A stretch of DNA of 64,000 bases from assembly GCF_050971785.1 (NCBI RefSeq), contig NZ_JBPCCU010000010.1, positions 248,001-312,000 of the forward strand. The letters are read 5' to 3'. Position 1 is the first letter of the stretch, and the number at the start of each line of letters is the position of its first letter. A program made the position numbers and the translations under genes. Shown here piece by piece: positions 23,501 through 31,253 of the stretch. The notes under the pieces were generated by a model, which saw only the letters and a list, made by a program, of their open reading frames with translations, had not been told where the DNA came from and searched no databases. The DNA is from Actinomadura_E scrupuli (lineage in GTDB: Bacteria > Actinomycetota > Actinomycetes > Streptosporangiales > Streptosporangiaceae).

Positions 23501-26202
23501 GACATCGGCCTGATCAGGCCCACACAGGCGTACGGCAGGCCCTCCGGGTCCACCTCGACGACCGGCACGCCGCGCTCGGCCGCCAGCAGCCGGATGTGCG
23601 CGAGCTCGGCTCCGGCGTCGGCGCGGGCCAGGATCCGCCACGGCACCCGGCGCAGCAGCACCCGGGTGGTCTCCCCCACGCCCGGTTTGATCAGATTGGT
23701 GTCGCCGATGCCGTACCGCTCGCCGATCCGCCGCACGGCCGCCCAGCCGGACCAGTCGGGTGTCCGGTCGGCGGCGGCGTGCGCGGCCCGGTCCGCGGCC
23801 ACCCGCCCGGCGACCGCGCCGAAGCGGGCGCAGACCGTGTCGAGGAACGTCGCGGAGACGTCGGCGCCGGCCAGGGCGGCGTAGAACTTGGCGCCGTGGA
23901 AGTCGCCGGGCCCGATCAGGCCGCGGTTCAGGACCGTACGGCTGACCAGCCCCGACACCGTGGAGTTCAGGCAGGCGGACGGGATCAGGAAGTCCTCGCG
24001 GGTACCGAAGATCGGCACGCACCGGCCGGGATCGGCCAGCACCGCGAGCTCGTCGGGGAAGCGCCGTCCGGTCGTCTTCTCGTGCCCGGCCAGCGCCTCG
24101 GTCAGCTCGGTGGCGATCGCGCCCTTGCCCGTCCAGCCGTCCACGAACATGACCTGAGCTGGGTCGTGGCGGGCGGCCAGGTAGCGGAGTGCCACCTCGT
24201 CGATCCCCCGGCCCCGGACGATGCTGGCCGCGTAGTGCGGCAGGTCGAGGCCGTGCGCGTACGCCGCCCAGCGCCGCACCAGGATGCCCACCGGGGTACC
24301 GGCGCGGGCCAGCGACACCAGGACCGTCTCCGGCCCGCGCTCGGCCAGGATCAGCTCGGTGATGAGCCCCACGGCGTACGCCAGCCGGGTCGCGGAGGCG
24401 TGCAGGGCGTCGTGGAACAGCCGCTGGTACTCCGGGCCGGGCTGGTACTCCACCGGCAGCGACTCGGCGTAGTGGGCGGTGCCCGCCTGGATGGCCTCCT
24501 CGCGCTCCTCCGCCGGGGCCTCCAGCCGCACCCCGGACAGGTCGGTGAGCAGCCAGCCGACGTCCTGCGCGCGGTAGCTGCCGAACTCGGGCCCGCGCAG
24601 CGGCCGCGGCAGCGGCTCCGGCTCCGCCGCGGGCCGCCCGGCCGGGGCCGCGGTCACCGCGGGGAGCGCGGCGCGCGCGGGGAGCGCGGCGCGCGCGGGG
24701 AGCGCGGCGTGCGCGGCGTGCGGCGGGGTCACGGCCAGCAGCACCGGCGCGCCGAGCGCCGTCAGCAGGGCGAGCAGGCCGCCCGGGGCGTGCAGCGCCG
24801 GGGTGTCGGCGGCGTGGTCGACCACCAGCACGATCGCGTCGAACCCGCGTCCCGGGTCCGAGCCGGGGGCGACGTTGTAGGCGTAGCGCTCCCCCGGCCC
24901 GTCGGCCGGGGCGTCGTGGGCCGGGAACGCGAGCCGGGTACGGATGGCGTAGCCCGGATCGTCGACCGCCAGCACCGGTGAGCGGGTGGTCGTGGAGAAG
25001 CGGACCTCGGCCGTCCCCAGCGAGTCGGCGAGCGTCTCCGCCAGCCGCAGCGGCAGGTACATCAGCTCTTCGAAGCCCAGAACGAGCACTCTCGCCCGCG
25101 GGTCGCCGGGCCGCCCCGGCTTCTCTCCCGCCAGGCCCGGCGGGTTTGCCGAATCCGGCAGGGCGGCGGCGATCCGGCCGGCCATGGCGGGCAGGGCCGG
25201 CTCCAGCAGCGCCCGGTGCCGCGGGGTGAACCCGTGGCGCCCACCGTCCGGCAGGCCCGCCGGCCACCCGAGCTCGACCCGCCGCACCGCTCCGGCGACC
25301 GCCGGGCCCGCGCGGCCGGGCGGCGGGTCGCCCACCCGCAGGGAGGTGAGCAGGCGCTCGGCGGTGTCCAGGATGCCGGGCGGCAGCAGCACCCGGCCGG
25401 TGGCGAGGGAGAGCGTGTCCACCCGGGCGCCGAGCTCGGCGGCGAGCGCGGTCATCGCGGCCCGGTCGTCCGGCCCGCGCATGTCCACCAGGGACGCCAC
25501 GACGTAGTGGCGGCGCGGGCGTACGGCGTGCAGGGCCCGCAGGGTGTTGCGCACGGTGGTGCCGGTGGACAGCTCGTCGTCGACCAGCACCAGCGGCAGC
25601 CCGGTGTCCAGCGGATGGCCGGGGCCCGGCAGCAGCAGATGGCCGGTGGCGTGGCTGTGCTCCTCCTCGAACCCGCCGTAGGCGGCGACACCGTCGACGG
25701 GACGGCGGGTGGAGTGCAGGTAGTGGGCACCGCCCAGGGCGTCGGCGACCGAGTGCCCGAGCCCCGTGGCGGTCTCGGCGTAGCCGAGCACCACCGCCTC
25801 CACCGGCGGCCCGGCGGCCGCGCGAAGCCCGTCCCGGAACGCCGCGGCGGCTCCCGGGGCGCCCGTCAGCGCCCGCGCCAGCGGCTCCCAGGGGGCGGGT
25901 GCCCCGGCACCGGTGAGGACGTCGCGGACCAGGCCGCCGAGCAGCAGGCCCGCGCCGTGGACCAGCCGGGGATCGGCGGGCACGTGCTTGCCCAGCACGG
26001 TGGAGACCAGCAGATGGGCGCGGCGGGGATTGCGGCGCACGGCCAGCCCCACCAGGTCGGCCAGGCGGACCGGCCCGGCACCCGCTCCGGCGCCCGCTCC
26101 TCCGGAGCCGTCGACCCGCACGCCGAGACGGGCCGCCACCCATTCGCCCGGCCAGGCCCGCCCGGCCTGCCCGGCCGGCCCGGCCGGCCCGGGGACGGTC
26201 AC
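23497..26202 (-). CDS. PRTase-TRSP-StiP/PRTase fusion protein of the Ter biosynthetic cluster
   Basis: A 901-residue three-module enzyme. Module 1 (about 45-290) is a PRTase_2-type phosphoribosyltransferase with GYAETATGLGHSVAD and the PRPP loop VLVDDELSTGTT (205-216). Module 2 (about 305-465) is a TRSP domain with the name motif TTTRSPV (404-410). A low-complexity linker (497-520) holds three 6-residue RAALPA-like repeats. Module 3 (538-890) is the PRTase_1/'StiP' domain, starting EFGSYRAQDVGWLL with a second PRPP-type motif VMFVDGWTGKGA (684-695). In many genomes modules 1-2 and 3 are separate proteins. They are thought to make a nucleoside-like metabolite in Ter stress response. GTG at 26202 overlaps the aldolase stop by GTGA. 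Confidence 0.85.
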   Translation of the reverse strand: MTVPGPAGPAGQAGRAWPGEWVAARLGVRVDGSGGAGAGAGAGPVRLADLVGLAVRRNPRRAHLLVSTVLGKHVPADPRLVHGAGLLLGGLVRDVLTGAGAPAPWEPLARALTGAPGAAAAFRDGLRAAAGPPVEAVVLGYAETATGLGHSVADALGGAHYLHSTRRPVDGVAAYGGFEEEHSHATGHLLLPGPGHPLDTGLPLVLVDDELSTGTTVRNTLRALHAVRPRRHYVVASLVDMRGPDDRAAMTALAAELGARVDTLSLATGRVLLPPGILDTAERLLTSLRVGDPPPGRAGPAVAGAVRRVELGWPAGLPDGGRHGFTPRHRALLEPALPAMAGRIAAALPDSANPPGLAGEKPGRPGDPRARVLVLGFEELMYLPLRLAETLADSLGTAEVRFSTTTRSPVLAVDDPGYAIRTRLAFPAHDAPADGPGERYAYNVAPGSDPGRGFDAIVLVVDHAADTPALHAPGGLLALLTALGAPVLLAVTPPHAAHAALPARAALPARAALPAVTAAPAGRPAAEPEPLPRPLRGPEFGSYRAQDVGWLLTDLSGVRLEAPAEEREEAIQAGTAHYAESLPVEYQPGPEYQRLFHDALHASATRLAYAVGLITELILAERGPETVLVSLARAGTPVGILVRRWAAYAHGLDLPHYAASIVRGRGIDEVALRYLAARHDPAQVMFVDGWTGKGAIATELTEALAGHEKTTGRRFPDELAVLADPGRCVPIFGTREDFLIPSACLNSTVSGLVSRTVLNRGLIGPGDFHGAKFYAALAGADVSATFLDTVCARFGAVAGRVAADRAAHAAADRTPDWSGWAAVRRIGERYGIGDTNLIKPGVGETTRVLLRRVPWRILARADAGAELAHIRLLAAERGVPVVEVDPEGLPYACVGLIRPMS
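24661..24714. repeat. three tandem 18-bp repeats in the fusion gene linker
   Basis: Units at 24661-24678, 24679-24696 and 24697-24714 read GGGGAGCGCGGCGCGCGC, the third with one change. Being 18 bp, they add six residues per copy (RAALPA on the minus strand) and keep the frame. They fall in the linker between the TRSP and StiP modules. Confidence 0.9.
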
Positions 26203-27338
26203 GCGGCGGTCGCCGCGGCGTCGAGCAGGTCGGCGACGGTGACGCCCTCGGCGGCGACCCCGAACACCTGCGCCCGCAACTGGAGCCGCTGCGCCCACGC
26301 CCGGTGCGGCTTGGCCTCGTTCATCTTGTTGGAGTAGCGGCTCGCCAGCACGCCGCCCGCGCCCACGTCGTTGAAGGAGGCCAGGATGTCGGCGGCGTCG
26401 CAGTACTCCTCGTGCGTCACCACCGACAGGGCGTGCACCGCGGCCACGTGGGTGGGGTGGATCACGGTCTTGCCGGTGAGCCCGTTGGCCTTGTCCAGGT
26501 GCACCTCGCGCATCAGGCCGTCCAGGCCGAGACCGCGCCACCGGTCGTGCCGGGCGAAGAACTGCGACCGGGGCATCCGGGTCCTGCCGAAGTACTCCCA
26601 GACCGGGCCGGTGATCACGAACCCGCTGCCGGCCCGGCCCAGGATGTTCACCACGTCGGAGATCAGGCCGGCGACCGGCTGGATGTCGTAGATGGTCAGC
26701 TCACGGGGCCTGCGCAGCCCGTAGGCCGAGCACAGGTCGGTGGCGCCCAGCCGCACCGCCAGGACCCGTGACCGGTGCTTGGCCAGCAGCAGCGAGATGT
26801 CGTGCAGGGTCTCCGCCCGGGACTCGAGGTAGATCGCCTCCGGGCTCTCGATCACCGGCATGCCGTAGAGCCGCAGCCCGGTCGCGTCCGCCGTACCGGC
26901 GAGGGCGTCCAGGAACGCCGCGCCGGAGGAGCCGGTGAACTTGGGCAGCACGAACCCGCTGACGTCCTCCGCCGCCGGGCCGAGCCGGGCGACCATATCG
27001 GGGATCTGCTCGGGGGCCCGGACCCGGATGAACAGCAGCGGCCGTGAGCCCTCACCGCCGCCGTGCGCCTCGCGCAGTTGCGCGACCAGGTTGGCCTCCG
27101 CCTCCGGCACCTGGTCGTCGGCGATGGCGTCCTCCAGGCAGATCACCATGCTGGTGACGCCACGGCCGGCGCTCCGGCGGATGTCGGCCGCGAGCGCGGG
27201 CCGGATCGCGGGAGCGTAGAGCGTGGCACCGAGGGCGACGGCGAGCACCTCCGGATCGTCGTCGCGGGTGAAAGCCTGAGGCTCCCGGTGGAACAGCCGC
27301 CGATGCCGTGCCGGCGCCAGCCGGGCGAAATGACGCAT
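26199..27338 (-). CDS. HpcH/HpaI aldolase / citrate-lyase-beta-like (CitE-like) enzyme of the Ter cluster
   Basis: A 379-residue TIM-barrel lyase. The motifs YAPAIRPAL (near the N-terminus), MVICLEDAIADDQV (metal/acidic site, about 65), YGMPVIESPEAI (about 160) and LGATDLCSAYGLRR mark the CitE-like group linked to Ter operons, where it is proposed to form or cleave a C-C bond on a pathway intermediate. The ATG at 27338 lies 10 bases after the TerD stop. The 3' end overlaps the fusion gene by GTGA. Cytosolic; metal-dependent by family. The reaction in this pathway has not been shown experimentally. Confidence 0.87.
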   Translation of the reverse strand: MRHFARLAPARHRRLFHREPQAFTRDDDPEVLAVALGATLYAPAIRPALAADIRRSAGRGVTSMVICLEDAIADDQVPEAEANLVAQLREAHGGGEGSRPLLFIRVRAPEQIPDMVARLGPAAEDVSGFVLPKFTGSSGAAFLDALAGTADATGLRLYGMPVIESPEAIYLESRAETLHDISLLLAKHRSRVLAVRLGATDLCSAYGLRRPRELTIYDIQPVAGLISDVVNILGRAGSGFVITGPVWEYFGRTRMPRSQFFARHDRWRGLGLDGLMREVHLDKANGLTGKTVIHPTHVAAVHALSVVTHEEYCDAADILASFNDVGAGGVLASRYSNKMNEAKPHRAWAQRLQLRAQVFGVAAEGVTVADLLDAAATAA

Positions 27339-27348
27339 GGACGCCCGG

Positions 27349-27924
27349 CTACAGGAACGCCGCAACCGCGGGCAGCAGGTGCTGGAAGGTGCGCCCGGTC
27401 GCGGGAGCACCGATCGCGGTCATGGACCAGCCCTGACCGTCCCGGGAGACCTTCGCCATGATCTGCGCGCTGTGCGAACCGCCGCCCGACAGCTCGTACC
27501 GGGCGATCTCCTGGCCGTTGCTCTCGTCGATGAGCCGGCAGAAGGCGTTCTGGATCTGGGAGAAGTCCTGCCCGGTGAACGAGTTGACCGTGAAGACCAG
27601 CTGGTCGACCTGCGCCGGGACCCCGGTCAGGTCGACCCTGATGGACTCGTCGTCGCCCTCACCGGCGCCGGTCGTGTTGTCGCCGGTGTGCAGGACCGAC
27701 CCGTCCTTGCTGCGCAGCTGCCGGAACCAGACGGCGTCGGCGAGGTTGCCGCCGCCGTCGAAGAGCAGGCAGGAGGCGTCGAGGTCGATGGTCTGGGGCC
27801 TGGACCCGAACAGGCCCTTCTTGGGCGCCGCGTCCCAGCCCAGGCCCATCCGGACCTGGGTCAGTGTCCCGCCGCCCGGTTTGGTCAGCGAGACCTTTTG
27901 TCCCTTTTGGAGCGATATCGACAT
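27349..27924 (-). CDS. terD: TerD-family stress protein (copy B)
   Basis: A 191-residue calcium-binding TerD/CABP fold protein. It shows the family start (MSISLQKGQKVSLTK), GLGWD, the DLDASCLLFD strand, the HTGDNTTGAGEGDDE calcium-site loop (about 80-93) and a late QNAFCRLID segment. It has an extra insertion (KKGLFGSRPQT) after GLGWD that the upstream TerD lacks. TerD proteins are cytosolic or membrane-associated parts of a metal-sensing stress complex with TerC. The start has AAGGAA 8 bases before the ATG. It lies 31 bases after the TerC-like gene and 10 bases before the aldolase, so it is embedded in the operon. Confidence 0.93.
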   Translation of the reverse strand: MSISLQKGQKVSLTKPGGGTLTQVRMGLGWDAAPKKGLFGSRPQTIDLDASCLLFDGGGNLADAVWFRQLRSKDGSVLHTGDNTTGAGEGDDESIRVDLTGVPAQVDQLVFTVNSFTGQDFSQIQNAFCRLIDESNGQEIARYELSGGGSHSAQIMAKVSRDGQGWSMTAIGAPATGRTFQHLLPAVAAFL

Positions 27925-27955
27925 ACGTGTGTTCCTTCATCGGGGGTTGATCCGG

Positions 27956-29074
27956 TCACACGCGGCTGAACTCGAATTCCTTTTTTCCGGCCGCTCCGCC
28001 GGCGGGAAGTCTCGCTCGCCGGTTCCGGATGATCGAGGAGAGCATCGAGGCGATGATCAGGATCGCGCCGGTGAGGCCGCTGACGACCTCGGGAACCTCC
28101 CGGGAGACACCGACCAGCATGGTGACCGCGAGGGCGCCGATCGCCCAGTGCGCTCCGTGCTCCAGGTAGATGTACTCCGCCAGGCTGCCCTTCTTGACGA
28201 GGTAGACCGTAAGCGAGCGGATGTACAGCGCGCCGATGCCGAGGCCGGCGGCGATGATGAACAGGTTGCTGCTGATCGCGAACGCGCCGATCACACCGTC
28301 GAAGGAGAACGAGGCGTCCAGCACCTCGAGGTACAGGAAGAGGAAGAACGCGGCCTTGCCGGTGGCCAGGACCGCTTTGTTCGGCCCGGTGCGCTCCGGC
28401 TCGCCGGACTCCTCCGGGTCGTCGTCGGAGCTCCCGGCCGCCATCTCCGCGCCCTGCGCCACGAACAGCTCACCCAGCCCGTTGACCAGCAGGTAGGTCA
28501 CGATGCCGAGCACACCGGCGATCATCACTGGCGAGGGGTCGTCGGCGAAGATGCCGCCGACGACCGCCAGCGCGATCGATGCCACCACGACCGACAGGTG
28601 GTCAAGCCTGCCGATCTTGGCGAGCGGGCGTTCCAGCCAGCCCAGCCACTTCACCGCGCGCTCCTCGAAGATGAAGTCGAGGAACAGCAGCAGCAGGAAT
28701 ATCCCGCCGAAGGCGGCGATCATCGGATGGGCCTCGTCGAGCTTCGCCGCGTAGGCCGCCCCGTCGTTCATGGCCAGGTCGAGCGCCTGCAGCGGGTTGA
28801 GCTTGGCGGTGATGCCGACGATGACCAACGGGAACAGCAGGCGCATGCCGAAGACCGCGACCGCGATGCCGATGGTCAGGAAGATCTTCTGCCAGAACTC
28901 GCTCATCCGCTCGAGCACCTTGGCGTTGACCACGGCGTTGTCGAAGGACAGCGAGATCTCCAGGACGGCGAGGATCGCCACCGTCGCCAGTGCCGTCGGG
29001 CCGCCGAGCACGACCGCGGCCAGCAGGCCGGCTGCGGTGATGGCGAAGGACCAGCGGAACGTTTGGAAGATCAT
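27956..29074 (-). CDS. TerC-like integral membrane protein (DUF475)
   Basis: A 372-residue multi-pass membrane protein (about nine hydrophobic segments) of the DUF475/YkoY branch of the TerC family. Paired acidic, probably metal-binding motifs are seen in the membrane: LEISLSFDNAVVN near residue 41 and LEVLDASFSFDGVIGAF near 254. An acidic loop (SSDDDPEESGEPE, about 222) faces one side. TerC proteins form a membrane complex with TerD and may move or sense divalent metals. ATG at 29074 overlaps the upstream TerD stop by ATGA (29071-29074), so the two are translationally coupled and probably partners. Confidence 0.9.
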   Translation of the reverse strand: MIFQTFRWSFAITAAGLLAAVVLGGPTALATVAILAVLEISLSFDNAVVNAKVLERMSEFWQKIFLTIGIAVAVFGMRLLFPLVIVGITAKLNPLQALDLAMNDGAAYAAKLDEAHPMIAAFGGIFLLLLFLDFIFEERAVKWLGWLERPLAKIGRLDHLSVVVASIALAVVGGIFADDPSPVMIAGVLGIVTYLLVNGLGELFVAQGAEMAAGSSDDDPEESGEPERTGPNKAVLATGKAAFFLFLYLEVLDASFSFDGVIGAFAISSNLFIIAAGLGIGALYIRSLTVYLVKKGSLAEYIYLEHGAHWAIGALAVTMLVGVSREVPEVVSGLTGAILIIASMLSSIIRNRRARLPAGGAAGKKEFEFSRV

Positions 29075-29649
29075 CCGACGTTGACACCGAAGTCCATGGC
29101 GATGCCGGCGAGCCCGGACGCGTATCCCTGGCCCACGGCGCGGAACTTCCACTCGCCCTGGTTGCGGTAGAGCTCGCCGAACACCATGGCGGTCTCGGTG
29201 GAGGCGTCCTCGGAGAGGTCGTAGCGCGCGAGCTCGGAGTTGTCGGCCTGGTCCACCACCCGGATGAAGGCGTTGCGCACCTGCCCGAAGGCCTGGCCGC
29301 GGTTGTCGGCGTCATAGATCGACACCGGGAACACGATGCGCTCGCACTCGGGGGGCACGGTGTTCAGGCTCACCCGCACGACCTCGTCGTCGCCCTCGCC
29401 GGCTCCGGTGAGGTTGTCACCGGCGTGCTCGACCGAGCCGTCCGGGCTGCGCAGGTTGTTGAAGAACACGAAGTGCTGGTCGGACAGCACCTTGCCCGCG
29501 CCGTCCAGCAGCAGCGCCGACGCGTCCAGGTCGAATTCGGTGCCGGTCGTGGTCCGCACGTCCCAGCCGAGCCCGACGAGGACGGCGGTGAGGTTCGGAG
29601 CGGCCTTCGTCAAAGAGACGTTGCCGCCCTTGGCCAGGGAGACTCCCAT
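29071..29649 (-). CDS. terD: TerD-family stress protein (copy A)
   Basis: A 192-residue canonical TerD: MGVSLAKGGNVSLTK, LVGLGWDVR, FDLDASALLLD, HAGDNLTGAGEGDDE (calcium loop) and a C-terminal AGIAMDFGVNVG. It matches the usual family length. The ATG at 29649 has GAGGGAAA about 8 bases upstream. It follows the 40-codon mini-TerD by 30 bases and overlaps the TerC-like gene by 4 bases. Its expected job is calcium-dependent assembly with TerC at the inner membrane during metal, oxidative or phage stress. The precise biochemical role is not known for any member. Confidence 0.95.
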   Translation of the reverse strand: MGVSLAKGGNVSLTKAAPNLTAVLVGLGWDVRTTTGTEFDLDASALLLDGAGKVLSDQHFVFFNNLRSPDGSVEHAGDNLTGAGEGDDEVVRVSLNTVPPECERIVFPVSIYDADNRGQAFGQVRNAFIRVVDQADNSELARYDLSEDASTETAMVFGELYRNQGEWKFRAVGQGYASGLAGIAMDFGVNVG

Positions 29650-29679
29650 GAGTTGTGTTTCCCTCTCGTCAGATCGTCG

Positions 29680-29802
29680 TCAGAAGGTGACGCCGAAGTC
29701 CACGGCGATGCCGGCCGGCCGGATGCCGGCCCCTGACCCACCCGGCCCAGGATCCCGCTTGGTGACCGGAACGTCACCGCTCTTCGTCAAGGTGACGAAC
29801 AT
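29680..29802 (-). CDS. 40-residue mini-TerD: only the two ends of a TerD protein
   Basis: A short gene on the minus strand, ATG at 29802 with GGGAGG 4 bases upstream, stop 30 bases before the full TerD. Its first residues (MFVTLTKSGDVPVTK) align with the TerD start (MGVSLAKGGNVSLTK), and its last (AGIAVDFGVTF) align with the TerD end (AGIAMDFGVNVG). The roughly 150-residue core is missing and a Gly/Pro linker replaces it. This could be an in-frame deletion remnant or a small functional partner. The good ribosome site and first place in the operon argue that it is translated. Calcium-loop residues are absent, so it cannot bind metal the TerD way. Confidence 0.65.
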   Translation of the reverse strand: MFVTLTKSGDVPVTKRDPGPGGSGAGIRPAGIAVDFGVTF

Positions 29803-29853
29803 CGGGCCTCCCAGGTTCCAATGGTGTTCACTCTGCTCAACGTCCGGGACTAC

Positions 29854-29879
29854 GACGTTGTTCGCAAGGTTAACGTTCC
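29854..29879 (-). promoter_or_regulatory. ECF-sigma-like promoter candidate for the Ter operon
   Basis: On the minus strand GGAAC (29879-29875) is followed after 17 bases by CGTC (29857-29854), the pattern of many actinobacterial ECF (SigE/SigR-like) promoters. It lies about 52 bases before the mini-TerD start. This is pattern-matching only. Confidence 0.35.
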
Positions 29880-30003
29880 CTTTGCCGGGCGGGAACAAAG
29901 GTCGCGAGGTCCGTGCCGCCGCGCGGAGTCCTCGACGGCCTCCCCGCGCGGCGCGTGCGCGACACTGAAGACCGGCGGAGCCTGATCGGAAAGGGAGGTC
30001 GCC

Positions 30004-31236
30004 GTGCAGAGATCCGGCCGTGGCCGGGGGGCTCAGGCCCTGGCGGCGGCGACCGCCGCCAAGGACGCGGCGGCGAACGCCTTCTACGAGATGGACCAGG
30101 CACAGCGTTATGTCGCCGGACGGGTGATGATCTTCGCGGACCTGGACCGCGACGGCGCGCGCCGCACCCAGGCCGAGTTCGCGGCGCTGACCGAGACGGC
30201 CGACACCGCGGCGTCCGCCTACATCGCGATCGTCGACGCCCACGATCTCAACGACCCCAACCGCACCCCCGCGGAGTACGACGCCGCGGAGCGGGCCTTC
30301 GGCGCGGTGATCGGGCGGCTCGTCGAGGCCACCGCCCGGTTCAACGAGTGCGCCGAGCGGATCACCCCGCAGCTGGCCCGGCTGGAGGCCTCGCTGGACC
30401 GGCTGGCCGCCGCGCTGACCGCGGCCCGGGAGACGGTGGCCGCCGCCGAGGCCGCGATCGCCGCGGCCCGCACCGCCGGCATGGACCCCTCCGGGCCCGA
30501 GCGGGACCTCGCCCCGGTCCGCGAGGCGCTGGCCCAGGTCGGCTCCCAGGGGCTCGGCGGGCTGGGCCTCGCCGGTGCCCTCGAGGTGGCCGGGCGGGCC
30601 CGGGAGACCGCCGAGCGGGTCCGGGACGCCGCGCTCGAGCTCCCTCAGCTGGCCGGGAACGTCCAGCGGTCGCTGGTGGCCATCCGCACCCGGGTCGACG
30701 TCGTCGCGGGCCGCCAGGGCCCGGTGGAGGCCGCTATGAGCCAGCTGCGGCGGCGCTACTCGACCGCCTGCTGGCAGGATCTCAAGGACGTGCCCGCCAC
30801 CCTGCAGGCGGCGGTCGGCCGCGCCCGCGAACGGCTGGCCGAGGCCGAGGCGTACTCCGGCCGGCGCGAGTGGCAGGCCGCCCAGCAGGCGGTCACCTCG
30901 GCGCGCACCGAGCTCACCGCCGCCGACCGCCGGGCGGGCCAGGTCACCGGCCGGCTCGCCGACCTCGACGCGGCGGCCGCCGATCCGGCCAAGCCGGCCG
31001 CGACGGTGCGGTTCGCCGTACGCGACGCCCAGCGCCTGGCCACGGTGCAGCCGGGCGGTCCGGCGCCCGGGCACGTCCGGGTGCTGGACACGCTCGTCGC
31101 GCGGCTGGACGCCGCCGCCGGGAAACTGACCGGCCCGCACCCGGACTACTGGGCCTACCTCACCGAGCTGGAGGCGATCAAGACCGCCGCCGCCGACGTG
31201 GTGGCCCGGATCCGCGCCGAGCGCGCCGGCGGGTAG
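30004..31236 (+). CDS. alpha-helical coiled-coil protein of unknown function
   Basis: A 410-residue protein that is almost entirely helical and Ala/Arg/Glu-rich, with long heptad-like stretches (about 110-165, 185-230 and 275-320) and no membrane segment or signal peptide. No catalytic motif was seen and I cannot name a family. The GTG at 30004 has GGGAGG 6 bases upstream. It is divergent from the Ter operon with a 201-base shared intergenic region, so it may be a Ter-associated scaffold, in the way that the helical TelA proteins accompany TerD elsewhere. It lacks recognisable TelA motifs, so that link is only contextual. Confidence 0.7.
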   Translation: MQRSGRGRGAQALAAATAAKDAAANAFYEMDQAQRYVAGRVMIFADLDRDGARRTQAEFAALTETADTAASAYIAIVDAHDLNDPNRTPAEYDAAERAFGAVIGRLVEATARFNECAERITPQLARLEASLDRLAAALTAARETVAAAEAAIAAARTAGMDPSGPERDLAPVREALAQVGSQGLGGLGLAGALEVAGRARETAERVRDAALELPQLAGNVQRSLVAIRTRVDVVAGRQGPVEAAMSQLRRRYSTACWQDLKDVPATLQAAVGRARERLAEAEAYSGRREWQAAQQAVTSARTELTAADRRAGQVTGRLADLDAAAADPAKPAATVRFAVRDAQRLATVQPGGPAPGHVRVLDTLVARLDAAAGKLTGPHPDYWAYLTELEAIKTAAADVVARIRAERAGG

Positions 31237-31253
31237 CCGGGCCCGGGCCGCCA

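Noticed and set aside
24661..24714. CRISPR array
   Set aside because: Three directly abutting 18-bp units without spacers, inside a coding linker.
22625..26143. An uninterrupted minus-strand frame of over 1100 codons
   Set aside because: Only its last 291 codons are the HAD gene. The rest is an Arg/Gly/Ala/Pro-rich reading in the wrong frame over the PRTase-TRSP-StiP gene, which has recognisable motifs in the true frame.
29680..29802. Sequencing error truncating a normal TerD
   Set aside because: Only about 120 bases separate the two ends, so the missing core of about 450 bases cannot be recovered by a frameshift; a real deletion or a true small gene is needed.
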